From positions 1-52,944 of the forward strand of contig JAGZWV010000015.1 of the NCBI GenBank assembly GCA_018378775.1: a stretch of DNA of 52,944 nt, in the 5' to 3' direction. A program made the translations under genes and the position numbers. Below the pieces are notes generated by a model that worked only from the letters and a program-made list of their open reading frames with translations, was not told the DNA's origin and searched no databases. This DNA comes from Collinsella sp. Lineage in GTDB: Bacteria > Actinomycetota > Coriobacteriia > Coriobacteriales > Coriobacteriaceae. Every line of letters begins with the position of its first letter. Position 1 is the first letter of the stretch. This document shows positions 39,634 to 48,057 of this stretch, in pieces.

Positions 39634-40818
39634 TTACAGATGAACATCGGGATCGAGTATTTGAGCGCTCACGCGCATGGATGACGCCAGGTTTTGGAAC
39701 GTTTCCAGCCGCAGGCTGTCGATCTGCCCGGCGTCCTCGGCCTCGCGAACGGCGCAGCCCGGCTCATGGGTATGTGTGCAATCGCCAAACCGGCATGCGC
39801 GCGATGCCTCGACAATCTCGGGGAAGGCGCGCGCCAGACCCCGCTCGTGACCCACGAGCGGTAGACTGCGCAGGCCCGGGGCATCGGCGATCACGCCGGC
39901 GTCGCCCGGCAGCGCCACCATCACGCGCGCGACGGTAGTGTGACGGCCCTGGTCGTCGCGTTCGCGCACACCGCCGGTCGCCAACGTATCGTGGCCCAGC
40001 AGTGCATTGAGCAGCGTCGACTTGCCGGCACCCGACTCGCCCAGAATCATGGCGCAGCTCCCGGCAGGCACGCAGGCACGGACCTCGTCCAGGCCGCGGC
40101 CCTCGGCAGAGGACGTCACGATCACGCGCACGTCCGGACCCACCAGGCGGCGCACGCGGTCCAGATCGCGCTCGAGCTCCTCGGCATCGCAGCGGTCAGC
40201 TTTGGTAAGCACCACCACCGGCTCGGCATCGCAGTCAAGCGCCAACACCAGCGAGCGCGCCACGCGGTCGAGCAGTACCTCGCCGGCACCGAGCGCCTGC
40301 ACGATTAGCACGCTATCCACGTTGGAGCAGAGCACCTGGCGCTCTCCGCGGGCACGGCCGCGCCAACGCTCAAAGCTCGTACGGCGCGGCAGCACGCACT
40401 CAATCACGCCCATATCGTGCCCGGGAGCGCGGCGCACCGCCACACGGTCGCCCACGGCAGGCAGCAGGACCTCGTCCTCGCCGCGCGACTTGGCAAACCC
40501 CACGGCATGCTCGGCGCGGAAGGTATCGTTGGCAGTCGCCACCAGCGGAAACCCGCGATCCAAGCGCACCACGGCGCCAAGCTGCATCTGCTCGGGCTCC
40601 TCGGCATGTGCGCAGAAATCATCAAAGGCAGTCTGCTGGGCTTCATCGACCGGCAGGTTATCGAACGCCGGAACATCCTGCAGCGCGTCAAGCCCCGGTA
40701 CACTCGCCAGCAACTCCTCAGCAGATGCAGGGGCTTCGGTCGCGAGCTTCCGACGACGATCGCGCTTAGCCCGCGCCCCCGTCGTCTTTTTCTTCGCCTT
40801 AGCCTTAGCCTTGCCCAC
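39634..40818 (-). CDS. rsgA: Ribosome small-subunit GTPase RsgA
   Basis: Circularly permuted GTPase (YjeQ) that acts late in 30S assembly. The order is G4 VLTKADRCD, G5 SSAEG, then G1 GESGAGKSTLLNALLG, G2 TTVAR and G3 DAPGLRSL. The C-terminal zinc knuckle is CRFGDCTHTHEPGC. An N-terminal OB fold precedes it (MQLGAVVRLDRGFPLVAT, in part), after a Lys/Ala-rich leader (GKAKAKAKKKTTGARAKRDRRRK). The start is GTG with GGGAGG four bases upstream; a frame 29 codons longer lacks a site. Confidence 0.95.
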   Translation of the reverse strand: MGKAKAKAKKKTTGARAKRDRRRKLATEAPASAEELLASVPGLDALQDVPAFDNLPVDEAQQTAFDDFCAHAEEPEQMQLGAVVRLDRGFPLVATANDTFRAEHAVGFAKSRGEDEVLLPAVGDRVAVRRAPGHDMGVIECVLPRRTSFERWRGRARGERQVLCSNVDSVLIVQALGAGEVLLDRVARSLVLALDCDAEPVVVLTKADRCDAEELERDLDRVRRLVGPDVRVIVTSSAEGRGLDEVRACVPAGSCAMILGESGAGKSTLLNALLGHDTLATGGVRERDDQGRHTTVARVMVALPGDAGVIADAPGLRSLPLVGHERGLARAFPEIVEASRACRFGDCTHTHEPGCAVREAEDAGQIDSLRLETFQNLASSMRVSAQILDPDVHL

Positions 40819-40867
40819 AAACGCCTCCCAGCACCCAAAATCACAACTGAGCAGGTATTTTACCCAT

Positions 40868-40903
40868 AAAAAAGAGTCGGTCGAGCAACTGCTCGACCGA
40901 CTC
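40868..40903 (-). terminator. Terminator of the P-type ATPase gene
   Basis: A perfect 14-bp stem (GAGTCGGTCGAGCA with its complement) and minimal loop are followed by six T on the minus strand. It lies about 155 bases past the ATPase stop; between them is a second large inverted repeat. Confidence 0.92.
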
Positions 40904-40945
40904 ACACACTTTCCCTCAGCTCATGGTCCCGAGAGGTTATCCGAA

Positions 40946-41035
40946 GGCCCGACGCCGGGAGGGGTTTCTTCTGAGCGATCCCGCAGCGCGAAGCGCGAGG
41001 ACCAGCGAAGAAGAAACCCTGCAGGCGGTCGGGCC
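40946..41035 (-). ncRNA. Nested inverted repeat in the P-ATPase 3' region
   Basis: Three coaxial stems within 90 bases: GGCCCGAC with GTCGGGCC outside, an 11-bp GGGTTTCTTCT with AGAAGAAACCC in the middle, and GCGC-GAA-GCGC inside. It lies between the ATPase stop and its terminator, so it would be a structured 3' UTR element of that mRNA. It may equally be a small palindromic repeat; RNA status is inferred from structure alone. Confidence 0.5.
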
Positions 41036-41058
41036 GGTGGGAAGGATGACCTTTCGAC

Positions 41059-43740
41059 CTACTCCTTCTCGACCGCGCGCATGATCGCCTTGTAGATCTC
41101 CATCAGCGGAATGATCAGGAAGGCCAGACCCAGCGCGGCGACAACGCCCTTGAACTCAAGCGTCACGGGGCCAAAGAACATCTCGGCAAGCGTCGGCTGC
41201 ACGGTTACGATCACCGTCAGCACCAGCGCCAGCGCAGCCGAAGCCCAAAGCCACTTGTTCTGCTTCTTCATGCTAAACAGCGACGCACGACGGCTGCGCA
41301 TATTGAAGCAGTGGAAGATCTCGACCATGTTGAGCGTGATGAACGCCATCATCACGCCTTCCTCGTCGGCATTGCCGGCGATCATATCGGCGATGTGGAT
41401 GTAGCCCATGTCAAAGTACACGCCCACAAAGAAGCTCGCCAGCACCAGCACGGTGATGATCAGGCCCTGGACAACGCAGTCCAGACCCATGTGACCAGCA
41501 AAGACGCCGTCCTTGGCGTTGCGCGGCTTGCGCTTCATGATGTCGCCCTCGGCATCCTCCATGCCCAGCGCGAGCGCGGGGAAACAGTCGGTGACCAGGT
41601 TCACCCACAGCAGCTGCACCGGCTGGAAGATGGTAAAGCCGATAAGCGTGGCGATAAACACCGAGAAGACCTCGGCAAGGTTGGCCGAAAGCAGGAACTG
41701 GATGACCTTGCGGATGTTGTCGTAGATGCGACGGCCCTCTTCGCAGGCACCGATGATGGTGGCGAAGTTATCGTCGGCGAGCACCATATCGGCGACGTTC
41801 TTGGTGACGTCGGTGCCGGTAATGCCCATGCCCACGCCGATATCGGCGCGCTTGATGGACGGGGCGTCGTTGACGCCGTCGCCCGTCATGGCCACGATCT
41901 GGTCGCGCGACTTCCAAGCCTCGACAATGCGGGTCTTGTGCTCGGGCTGGACGCGGGCGTACACGCCGTAGTCCTCGATGTGCGCGTCGAGCTCCTCGTC
42001 GCTCATGCGGTCGAGGTCGGCACCGGTAATGGCCTGGCTGCGATCGGCGACGATGCCCAGCTGCTTGGCGATGGCCACGGCGGTGTCGATGTGGTCGCCC
42101 GTGATCATGACGGTGCGGATACCGGCGTCGTGCGCCTCGCGGATGGCGTCGGCAACCTCGGGGCGAACCGGGTCGATCATGCCGGACAGGCCGCAGAAGA
42201 CCAGGTCATGCTCGAGCGCAGCGGGGCTGCAGTCGGCGGGAACCTCGGTGTAGGTGCGGCTCGCCAGCGCCAGCACGCGCAGGGCCTCGTCGGCCATGGC
42301 CTTGTTGGCTGCCACGAGCTCGGCACGACGCTCCTCGGTCAGGGGCACAACCTTATCGCCCTCGTAGATATGGGTGCACAGGCCAATCACCACGTCGGGC
42401 GCGCCCTTGGTGTACTGCTCGTACTCGCCGTCCAGGGTCTCGACGACCACGGACATCATCTTGCGGCCCGAGTCAAACGGAGCCTCGCCCACGCGCGGAT
42501 GCTCGGCAGTCAAGCCAGTGAGGCCCGCCTTGCCGGCGTCGTTGACAAGAGCGCACTCAGTCGGCTCGCCCACGGCCTCGCCCAGCTCCTCGTCCCACTG
42601 GGCATCGGAGCACAGCGCCATGCCGGCCAGGAACTTTTCCTTGGGCGCAGCGAGCTCGTGCTTGACGACGGTCATCTTGTTCTGGGTAAGGGTACCGGTC
42701 TTGTCGGAGCAGATGGTCTGCGTGCAGCCGAGTGTCTCGACAGCAGAAAGCTTGCGGATGATCGCCTGGCGCTTGGCCATCTTGGTCACGCCGAGCGAAA
42801 GGACGATGGTCACGACGGCGACCAAGCCCTCGGGAATAGCGGCGACGGCGAGCGAGACGGCAACCATAAAGGTATCGAGCAGGGCCGTCGGGTCGGTAAG
42901 GACGTTGCCCACGCCGTGACGGAGGATGTCAACGCCAAAGATGACGACGCAGATGACGATAACCATGATGGTGAGGATGCGGCTGAGCTCGGCAAGCTTC
43001 ACCTGCAGCGGCGTGAGCTCTTCCTTGGCCTCGGCCAGGGCGCCGGCGATCTTACCCATCTCGGTGTTCATGCCGGTGCCGACCACGACGGCGCGGCCGC
43101 GACCGTATACCACGGTGGAACCCATGTAGCACATGTTCTTGCGGTCGCCGAGCGGCACGTCGTCGGTGCCGGCGGCGAGCTCAATCACGTTGGCATGCTT
43201 CTCGACGGGCACGGACTCGCCGGTAAGGGCGGCCTCCTCGATCTTCATCGTGGCGCTCTCGAGCACGCGGCAGTCGGCCGGGACGGAGTCGCCCGCCTCG
43301 AGCATGATCACGTCACCGGGCACGAGCTCGGCGCTCGGCAGGTGCACGAGCTTGCCGTCGCGCAGAACCTTGGACTGCGCGGCGCTCATCTCCTGCAGGG
43401 CCTCGAGAGCTTCCTCGCTCTTGGCCTCCTGAACCACGCCCAGCACCGAGTTGACGATAACGACGAACATGATGATGGCGACATCGGCAAAGTCCGCCTC
43501 GCCCTTGACCATGCCCGTGAGCGCGCTGATGACGGCGGCAACGATCAGCATGATGACCATGGGGTCGGCCATCTGCTCAAAGAAGCGCTTCCACAACGGG
43601 GTCTTCTCGGCTTCCTCGAGCTTGTTAGGGCCTGTCTTGGCGAGGCGCGACGACGCCTCGTCGTTGCTCAGGCCGAGGTACTCATCGACACCTTGGTCGC
43701 TGAGTACCTCCGCCGCGGCGGACAGGTATTCCTTTTGCAT
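41059..43740 (-). CDS. P-type Ca2+-transporting ATPase (P2A)
   Basis: Membrane pump exporting Ca2+ with ATP. The 893-residue protein carries the P-type motifs: TGES at 173-176 (actuator), PEGL at 303-306 in M4, DKTGTLT with phosphorylated Asp346, KGAPD in the nucleotide domain, and MTGDGVNDAPSIKRADIGVGMG. M4 reads AAIPEGL and M6 reads NLVTDCFPALALGMED, the SERCA-like calcium-site residues. The N-terminal cation-ATPase domain is present. GGAGGGG lies before the ATG; part of that site is paired in a leader hairpin. It is divergent from pyk. Confidence 0.93.
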   Translation of the reverse strand: MQKEYLSAAAEVLSDQGVDEYLGLSNDEASSRLAKTGPNKLEEAEKTPLWKRFFEQMADPMVIMLIVAAVISALTGMVKGEADFADVAIIMFVVIVNSVLGVVQEAKSEEALEALQEMSAAQSKVLRDGKLVHLPSAELVPGDVIMLEAGDSVPADCRVLESATMKIEEAALTGESVPVEKHANVIELAAGTDDVPLGDRKNMCYMGSTVVYGRGRAVVVGTGMNTEMGKIAGALAEAKEELTPLQVKLAELSRILTIMVIVICVVIFGVDILRHGVGNVLTDPTALLDTFMVAVSLAVAAIPEGLVAVVTIVLSLGVTKMAKRQAIIRKLSAVETLGCTQTICSDKTGTLTQNKMTVVKHELAAPKEKFLAGMALCSDAQWDEELGEAVGEPTECALVNDAGKAGLTGLTAEHPRVGEAPFDSGRKMMSVVVETLDGEYEQYTKGAPDVVIGLCTHIYEGDKVVPLTEERRAELVAANKAMADEALRVLALASRTYTEVPADCSPAALEHDLVFCGLSGMIDPVRPEVADAIREAHDAGIRTVMITGDHIDTAVAIAKQLGIVADRSQAITGADLDRMSDEELDAHIEDYGVYARVQPEHKTRIVEAWKSRDQIVAMTGDGVNDAPSIKRADIGVGMGITGTDVTKNVADMVLADDNFATIIGACEEGRRIYDNIRKVIQFLLSANLAEVFSVFIATLIGFTIFQPVQLLWVNLVTDCFPALALGMEDAEGDIMKRKPRNAKDGVFAGHMGLDCVVQGLIITVLVLASFFVGVYFDMGYIHIADMIAGNADEEGVMMAFITLNMVEIFHCFNMRSRRASLFSMKKQNKWLWASAALALVLTVIVTVQPTLAEMFFGPVTLEFKGVVAALGLAFLIIPLMEIYKAIMRAVEKE

Positions 43741-43750
43741 ATAGAGTCCC

Positions 43751-43804
43751 CTCCTGGGATTCGGGCCACTCAGCAGATTGATGCCCGATCATAATTCCCA
43801 GGAG
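43751..43804 (-). promoter_or_regulatory. Leader hairpin covering the P-ATPase ribosome binding site
   Basis: CTCCTGGGA (43751-43759) pairs exactly with TCCCAGGAG (43796-43804), with an inner CGGGC/GCCCG stem. The minus-strand AGGAG of the ribosome binding site lies in the outer arm. Opening it would be needed for efficient translation. No yybP-ykoY (manganese) or M-box consensus was matched by eye. Confidence 0.6.
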
Positions 43805-44113
43805 AAGGGCAAGGGCTCATCAAGGCTGCCGTGCTGAGCGGCAGTTGATAGTGGGGCTATGGTACCCCAAAGCGGCGCGTCTAGCCAAAACATTCCAATT
43901 GGAAACACGGCTCGAGTGCAACGATGCAGACCGTGTGATGCTCAACATTGATAAAACGTTTTTTCTTCGGCACATCGTCAAACTGAAATATCGCCCAGAT
44001 AGCAGCGGTAAGAGCGGATGGTAAAGATTTTGCATATACCGTTTTCCCAGCAAAAAATGAACTTCTAATTCGGCATACGGTCGATTTTTAGGGGTATTCG
44101 GTCGGCAATTCGT

Positions 44114-44119
44114 TATAAT
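44114..44119 (+). promoter_or_regulatory. -10 box of pyk
   Basis: A perfect TATAAT lies 64 bases before the pyk ATG. The -35 region 17 bases upstream is poor. Confidence 0.6.
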
Positions 44120-44182
44120 CTTCTCGGTTTTATTTCTTATGGTTTATCTATCAGCGCAAGACGATGTCAGATGGAGGTCTGA

Positions 44183-45643
44183 ATGTACAAGCGCACCAAG
44201 ATTGTATGCACCATGGGTCCCGCCTGCGATAGCGACGAGACCATCCGCGAGATGATCAAGGCGGGCATGAACGTCGCCCGTTTTAACTTCTCGCACGGCT
44301 CCTACGACGAGCACCACGGTCGCATCGAGCGCGTCCGTCGTATTTCCAAGGAGCTCGGTCTGCCCGTCGGCATCCTGCTCGACACCAAGGGCCCTGAGGT
44401 CCGCACCGGCCTTCTGGTCGATGGCAAGAAGGTTGCCGTCAAGACCGGCGACAAGATCGTCGTCACCGCTCAGCCCACGTCTGAGGATTTCCACGGCACC
44501 TCTGAGCACATCTCCCTCGACTACCTGGCTCTGCCCTCCGAGGTCGAGAAGGGCTCCCTCATCCTGATCGATGACGGCCTGGTTGCTCTCGAGGTCGAGT
44601 CCGTCGACGGCCAGGATATGACCTGCGTCGTTAAGAACGACGGCCTGATCGGCGAGCGCAAGGGCGTCAACATGCCCAACGTTAACATCTCGCTGCCTGC
44701 TATCACCGAGCGCGATCGTCAGGACATCCTCTTTGGCCTGACCGAGAACATCGACTACATCGCCGCTTCCTTCATCCGTGACGGCGAGTCCGTCCGCGGC
44801 ATCCGCGAGCTTTGCCGCGAGAACGGTGGCGAGCACGTGACGATCTTCCCGAAGATCGAGTGCGCCCTGGGCGTCGAGAACTTCGACGAGATCCTCGAGG
44901 CTTCCGACGGCATCATGGTCGCCCGTGGCGACCTTGGCATCGAGATCAAGCCCGAGCTCGTTCCGCACATCCAGAAGGAGATCATCGCCAAGTGCAACGC
45001 GGCCTACAAGCCCGTTATCACCGCTACGCAGATGCTCGACTCCATGCAGCAGAACCCGCGCCCGACGCGCGCCGAGGTTGCCGACGTTGCTAACGCCATC
45101 TACGACGGCACCGACGCCGTTATGCTTTCCGGCGAGTCCGCTGCCGGTAAGTACCCGGTCGAGGCCGTTAAGATGCAGGCCAGCATTGCTCTCGAGACCG
45201 AGAAGTACCTCCCGGCCCACGCTCCGCTCGAGGTTCCGGCCGACGCTCATGGCACCCGCGTTGTCAACAACGTTGTGGGTATGTCCGCTGTGAACATGGC
45301 TACCACCGTTGGCGCCAAGTGCATCACCGTGCCGACGACCACCGGTCGTACCGCTCGCCTGATCTCGCACTTCCGTCCCAACATGCCGATCTGCGCGTTC
45401 TCCCGCCACGAGTGGGCCGTCCAGCAGATGATTATGTACTGGGGCGTTATCCCGCACCAGGCCGAGATTACCCAGGGCACCGTCAACGGCACGATCGTCA
45501 AGGCGATCGAGACCGCTAAGGAGCTCGGCTACGTCGAGGCCGGCGATTTGACCGTCGCTACCGCCGGCGATCCCCGCATGAGCGTCCAGCTCGAGGACAA
45601 GGTCTCCTCGACCAACGTCGCTTACGTCGCTCAGGTGCGCTAA
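44183..45643 (+). CDS. pyk: Pyruvate kinase
   Basis: Last enzyme of glycolysis, transferring phosphate from phosphoenolpyruvate to ADP. Motifs in order are RTKIVCTMGPAC, NFSHGSYDEH, ILLDTKGPEVRTG, the effector-loop region IFPKIECALGVENFDEI, RGDLGIEIKPE and TATQMLDSM. The C-terminal domain follows to residue 486, standard length. The gene is rich in GTT, GCT and CTC codons and in strongly optimised ones, as expected for high expression. GGAGGTC lies five bases before the ATG, and a strong terminator follows. Confidence 0.97.
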   Translation: MYKRTKIVCTMGPACDSDETIREMIKAGMNVARFNFSHGSYDEHHGRIERVRRISKELGLPVGILLDTKGPEVRTGLLVDGKKVAVKTGDKIVVTAQPTSEDFHGTSEHISLDYLALPSEVEKGSLILIDDGLVALEVESVDGQDMTCVVKNDGLIGERKGVNMPNVNISLPAITERDRQDILFGLTENIDYIAASFIRDGESVRGIRELCRENGGEHVTIFPKIECALGVENFDEILEASDGIMVARGDLGIEIKPELVPHIQKEIIAKCNAAYKPVITATQMLDSMQQNPRPTRAEVADVANAIYDGTDAVMLSGESAAGKYPVEAVKMQASIALETEKYLPAHAPLEVPADAHGTRVVNNVVGMSAVNMATTVGAKCITVPTTTGRTARLISHFRPNMPICAFSRHEWAVQQMIMYWGVIPHQAEITQGTVNGTIVKAIETAKELGYVEAGDLTVATAGDPRMSVQLEDKVSSTNVAYVAQVR

Positions 45644-45671
45644 ATCGCACTTGCAAGCACACTTGCATTGC

Positions 45672-45708
45672 AAAGGGCCCGGAAGGCTTTGCCTTCCGGG
45701 CCCTTTTT
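45672..45708 (+). terminator. Terminator of pyk
   Basis: A 16-bp GC-rich stem (AAAGGGCCCGGAAGGC with its complement) and TTT loop are followed by a T-run, 28 bases past the stop. Confidence 0.95.
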
Positions 45709-45881
45709 CTGTGTCAATGCCGGCACACGGCAAAACACGCACCCATTTCTTTACCAAAAGCGCGAAATCCACCTTTCGAGGACCAAAAATAAAGTCCCAA
45801 GCGCTAAAAGTGTTCGCCCGATGGCGAAACCACACCTTACCCGACGCTGCTAAATCGTTTTAGCAAGAGTCAGATCGACCT

Positions 45882-46016
45882 GGTTTTCGGAAGTGCGGGG
45901 AAAAATTGCTTACCCCCGAGCACAAGCCCTTTTATTTCAACAAAACCCCTGATAAAGTTGGCTCAAATACCGCTTGTGCTTTGCCTGTTTGTCTTTTTCC
46001 CCGCACTTCCGAAACC
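45882..46016. repeat. 135-bp nested inverted repeat upstream of the nuclease-like gene
   Basis: The outer arms are GGTTTTCGGAAGTGCGGGG plus AAAAA (45882-45905) and its complement with one base missing (45994-46016). An inner pair AGCACAAGC (45919-45927) and GCTTGTGCT (45972-45980) adds a second stem. It resembles a miniature inverted-repeat element; it could also regulate the gene that begins 45 bases downstream. Confidence 0.8.
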
Positions 46017-46060
46017 GATAGCCTTTCTAGCCCAAACAACGCTCGAACGATCGGATTGCC

Positions 46061-47134
46061 ATGTCATTTCTCGCTTGCGGACCCACAGCTTTTCAGTACT
46101 ATCGCATCCCGCCCCAGATACTAGGACTCTATCCGGCAATCCTGCCGCCCGACCATGACCATCGCTTGGTGCATTACTCAAAACAACCAGTATTTAAAGA
46201 CTTGCTCGGCACACCAGTTTGGAGATTCGTGGGCGAAAGAAAACAGCGCGCGAACGGAAAGCTATTTCATAGCCGTCTGCTAACCCAAGAGCCGCCTCCT
46301 GGGTCGTTTAGGCAGACTGAGCATGGGTTTAATGTCACGTCCCCGGAGTTCACACTGCTCAACCTTGCTACGCAGGTCTCGCGCAACCAGTTACTCATGG
46401 CTTGCTACGAGATGTGCGGCTCCTTTGCAGTGTTCACGCCTTGTAAACGGGCGCAGCAGCAGCTCGATGAAGCAATTTCGCTTAAGCTCATTCCGCCCGA
46501 CTGTGGTTGGAAACGCGTTGTCGACACCAAGGGCAATGACACCAACCTGTGGAATCGCCCACCGCTCCTCAGCGCAGCGGATATCGCCGCGTTCGCCAAG
46601 CAGGCCGCAGGCCTGCGCGGCGTTAAACAACTGCGCTGGGCAGCCGAGCACATGACGGGGCAGACCGCCTCACCCTTCGAAGTACAGACCTCCATGCTTG
46701 TCTCGCTCCCCCGCGACGAGGGCGGCATGGGCATCAACATCGCAAACAACGTGCGCATCCCACTCAGCGACGCCGCACGCTCACTGTATGACAAAACCTG
46801 CTGCTACGCCGATATCCTCATAGAGAGCAACATCGACAGCATGGGCGTCATTTTGGAATGCCAAGGCCGCTCCGCCCATGACAGCGAAGCCGCAAGTCTC
46901 TCCGATGCCGAGCGCACCACCGCCCTCACAAGCATGGGCTATGACGTTATCCAGATAACCTATGAGCAAATCAAGGACACGAAGAGCTTTAACAACATCG
47001 CCGAGCTCATTCATAAAAAGGCGGGGCTCCCCTACATCCCAAAGACCGATCAGGAACGCACCGCCGCAGAAACCCTGCGACGGGAGCTGTTGGTCAATTG
47101 GGATGAACTGTTCTCCGTTAAGCCGGCCGGCTAG
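46061..47134 (+). CDS. Orphan nuclease-like protein (DUF559/Vsr-related C-terminus)
   Basis: Unrecognised 357-residue protein, common type in Coriobacteriia. The N-terminal 220 residues have no known motif but show helix-turn-helix-like spacing (LLTQEPPPGSFRQTEHGFNVTSPEFTLLNLA, in part, resembles AbiEi-like antitoxin folds). The last 130 residues look like a PD-(D/E)xK fold: ADILIESNIDSMGVILECQGRSAHDSEAA carries Asp then Glu-x-Gln, followed by AERTTALTSMGYDVIQITYEQI, the DUF559-like closing strand-helix. The ribosome site before the ATG is weak (GGATTG). Its stop overlaps that of the convergent phospholipase-like gene. A host-defence or DNA-repair role is possible but unproven. Confidence 0.75.
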   Translation: MSFLACGPTAFQYYRIPPQILGLYPAILPPDHDHRLVHYSKQPVFKDLLGTPVWRFVGERKQRANGKLFHSRLLTQEPPPGSFRQTEHGFNVTSPEFTLLNLATQVSRNQLLMACYEMCGSFAVFTPCKRAQQQLDEAISLKLIPPDCGWKRVVDTKGNDTNLWNRPPLLSAADIAAFAKQAAGLRGVKQLRWAAEHMTGQTASPFEVQTSMLVSLPRDEGGMGINIANNVRIPLSDAARSLYDKTCCYADILIESNIDSMGVILECQGRSAHDSEAASLSDAERTTALTSMGYDVIQITYEQIKDTKSFNNIAELIHKKAGLPYIPKTDQERTAAETLRRELLVNWDELFSVKPAG

Positions 47135-47979
47135 CAGCTAGCGATCAGAGGGACTGCGGGAACGTCAGAAGCGGCAACGCGAGCCGCAAAGCCCGCTTCG
47201 GTCAGCTCGATGACCTCAGTAAACGTTGCGTCAAAGAATTTCTCGGTCAGCAGGCGGTACGGCGGATGATCGGGCTCGCCGGGGTTTTCGCGTACAATCT
47301 CGTGCATGACGCCGATGGTCTTGAGCACATATTCTTTATGGATGGGATACTGCCCAAAACGCGTCGCAGCGGTATACAGGCGATCGGTCGCACGCGGGAT
47401 GGAGACAATGCCCAGCGTCTTGCCAAACCAGTCAAAGTCGCCTTGCTTTTTAATGCGGAACTCCTCACACGGCTTGCCGCCGTGCGCCTCCAGGTACTGA
47501 TTCACGCGCGTATTCCATACGGTATCGGCCACCAGATGCGACCAGACGCCCAGCGTTAAATCGAGCAACGACTGCGCCACATCTTCGGACGCAAGCGAGA
47601 ACTCACAGGCGCCGGGACCGACAACCGGCTCGGCATCCTTGTAGCGCTGTGGATAGTGCACGCGGTTCAGTCGCTCGCGTTCCTCGATAATCGAGGTCGC
47701 CGCGGCCGGCGCACCGGTGGGTGAACTTTTAAGCAACGGCGCCACATAGGTATCCCAGAACTCATGCTCACGAGGCTTAGGGATGGGCTCAGGCTTGGCA
47801 AAGTGCGTAATGCGGTACGGGATGGGATCGGCGATGCCAGGGACCATATAGCCCACGAAGATATCCGGAACCACGCAGCCAAATAAAAAGGCATTGCGGT
47901 CGCGCACGCTCTTGGCAAGCGCACCGGTGCGCCCCAGCAAACGCTCCGTCTGAGCGATATGAATGTTCCAGCTTGGCAT
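47131..47979 (-). CDS. Zinc-dependent phospholipase C-like protein
   Basis: Probable metal-dependent hydrolase of the zinc PLC/S1-P1 fold family (PF00882 type). It begins MPSWNIHIAQTERLLGRTGALA and has FGCVVPDIFVGY, the Asp-Ile that ligates metal, HFAKPEPI, and SHLVADTVWNTRVNQYL, a further histidine-aspartate ligand pair. The lack of a signal peptide suggests a cytoplasmic protein rather than a secreted toxin. GGGGGTGG overlaps a dubious upstream ATG, so the ATG just after is used. Its end overlaps the convergent gene by three bases within CTAG. Confidence 0.8.
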   Translation of the reverse strand: MPSWNIHIAQTERLLGRTGALAKSVRDRNAFLFGCVVPDIFVGYMVPGIADPIPYRITHFAKPEPIPKPREHEFWDTYVAPLLKSSPTGAPAAATSIIEERERLNRVHYPQRYKDAEPVVGPGACEFSLASEDVAQSLLDLTLGVWSHLVADTVWNTRVNQYLEAHGGKPCEEFRIKKQGDFDWFGKTLGIVSIPRATDRLYTAATRFGQYPIHKEYVLKTIGVMHEIVRENPGEPDHPPYRLLTEKFFDATFTEVIELTEAGFAARVAASDVPAVPLIASC

Positions 47980-48057
47980 AGCCACCCCCATAAAACCTGG
48001 ATAACTATACCATCACGGCAAAGCCACGCGGGCGGCTACGCACGCTCTACGCAGCAA

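Larger units (their letters stand above)
43741..44182. other. Intergenic region between the P-ATPase and pyk
   Basis: No gene is seen. The half next to the ATPase holds several inverted repeats, including the hairpin that covers the ATPase ribosome binding site, a stem CTGCCG with CGGCAG (complementary ATCAA/TTGAT flanks) and the palindrome TTCCAATTGGAA (43894-43905). The pyk half holds TATAAT. Confidence 0.6.
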
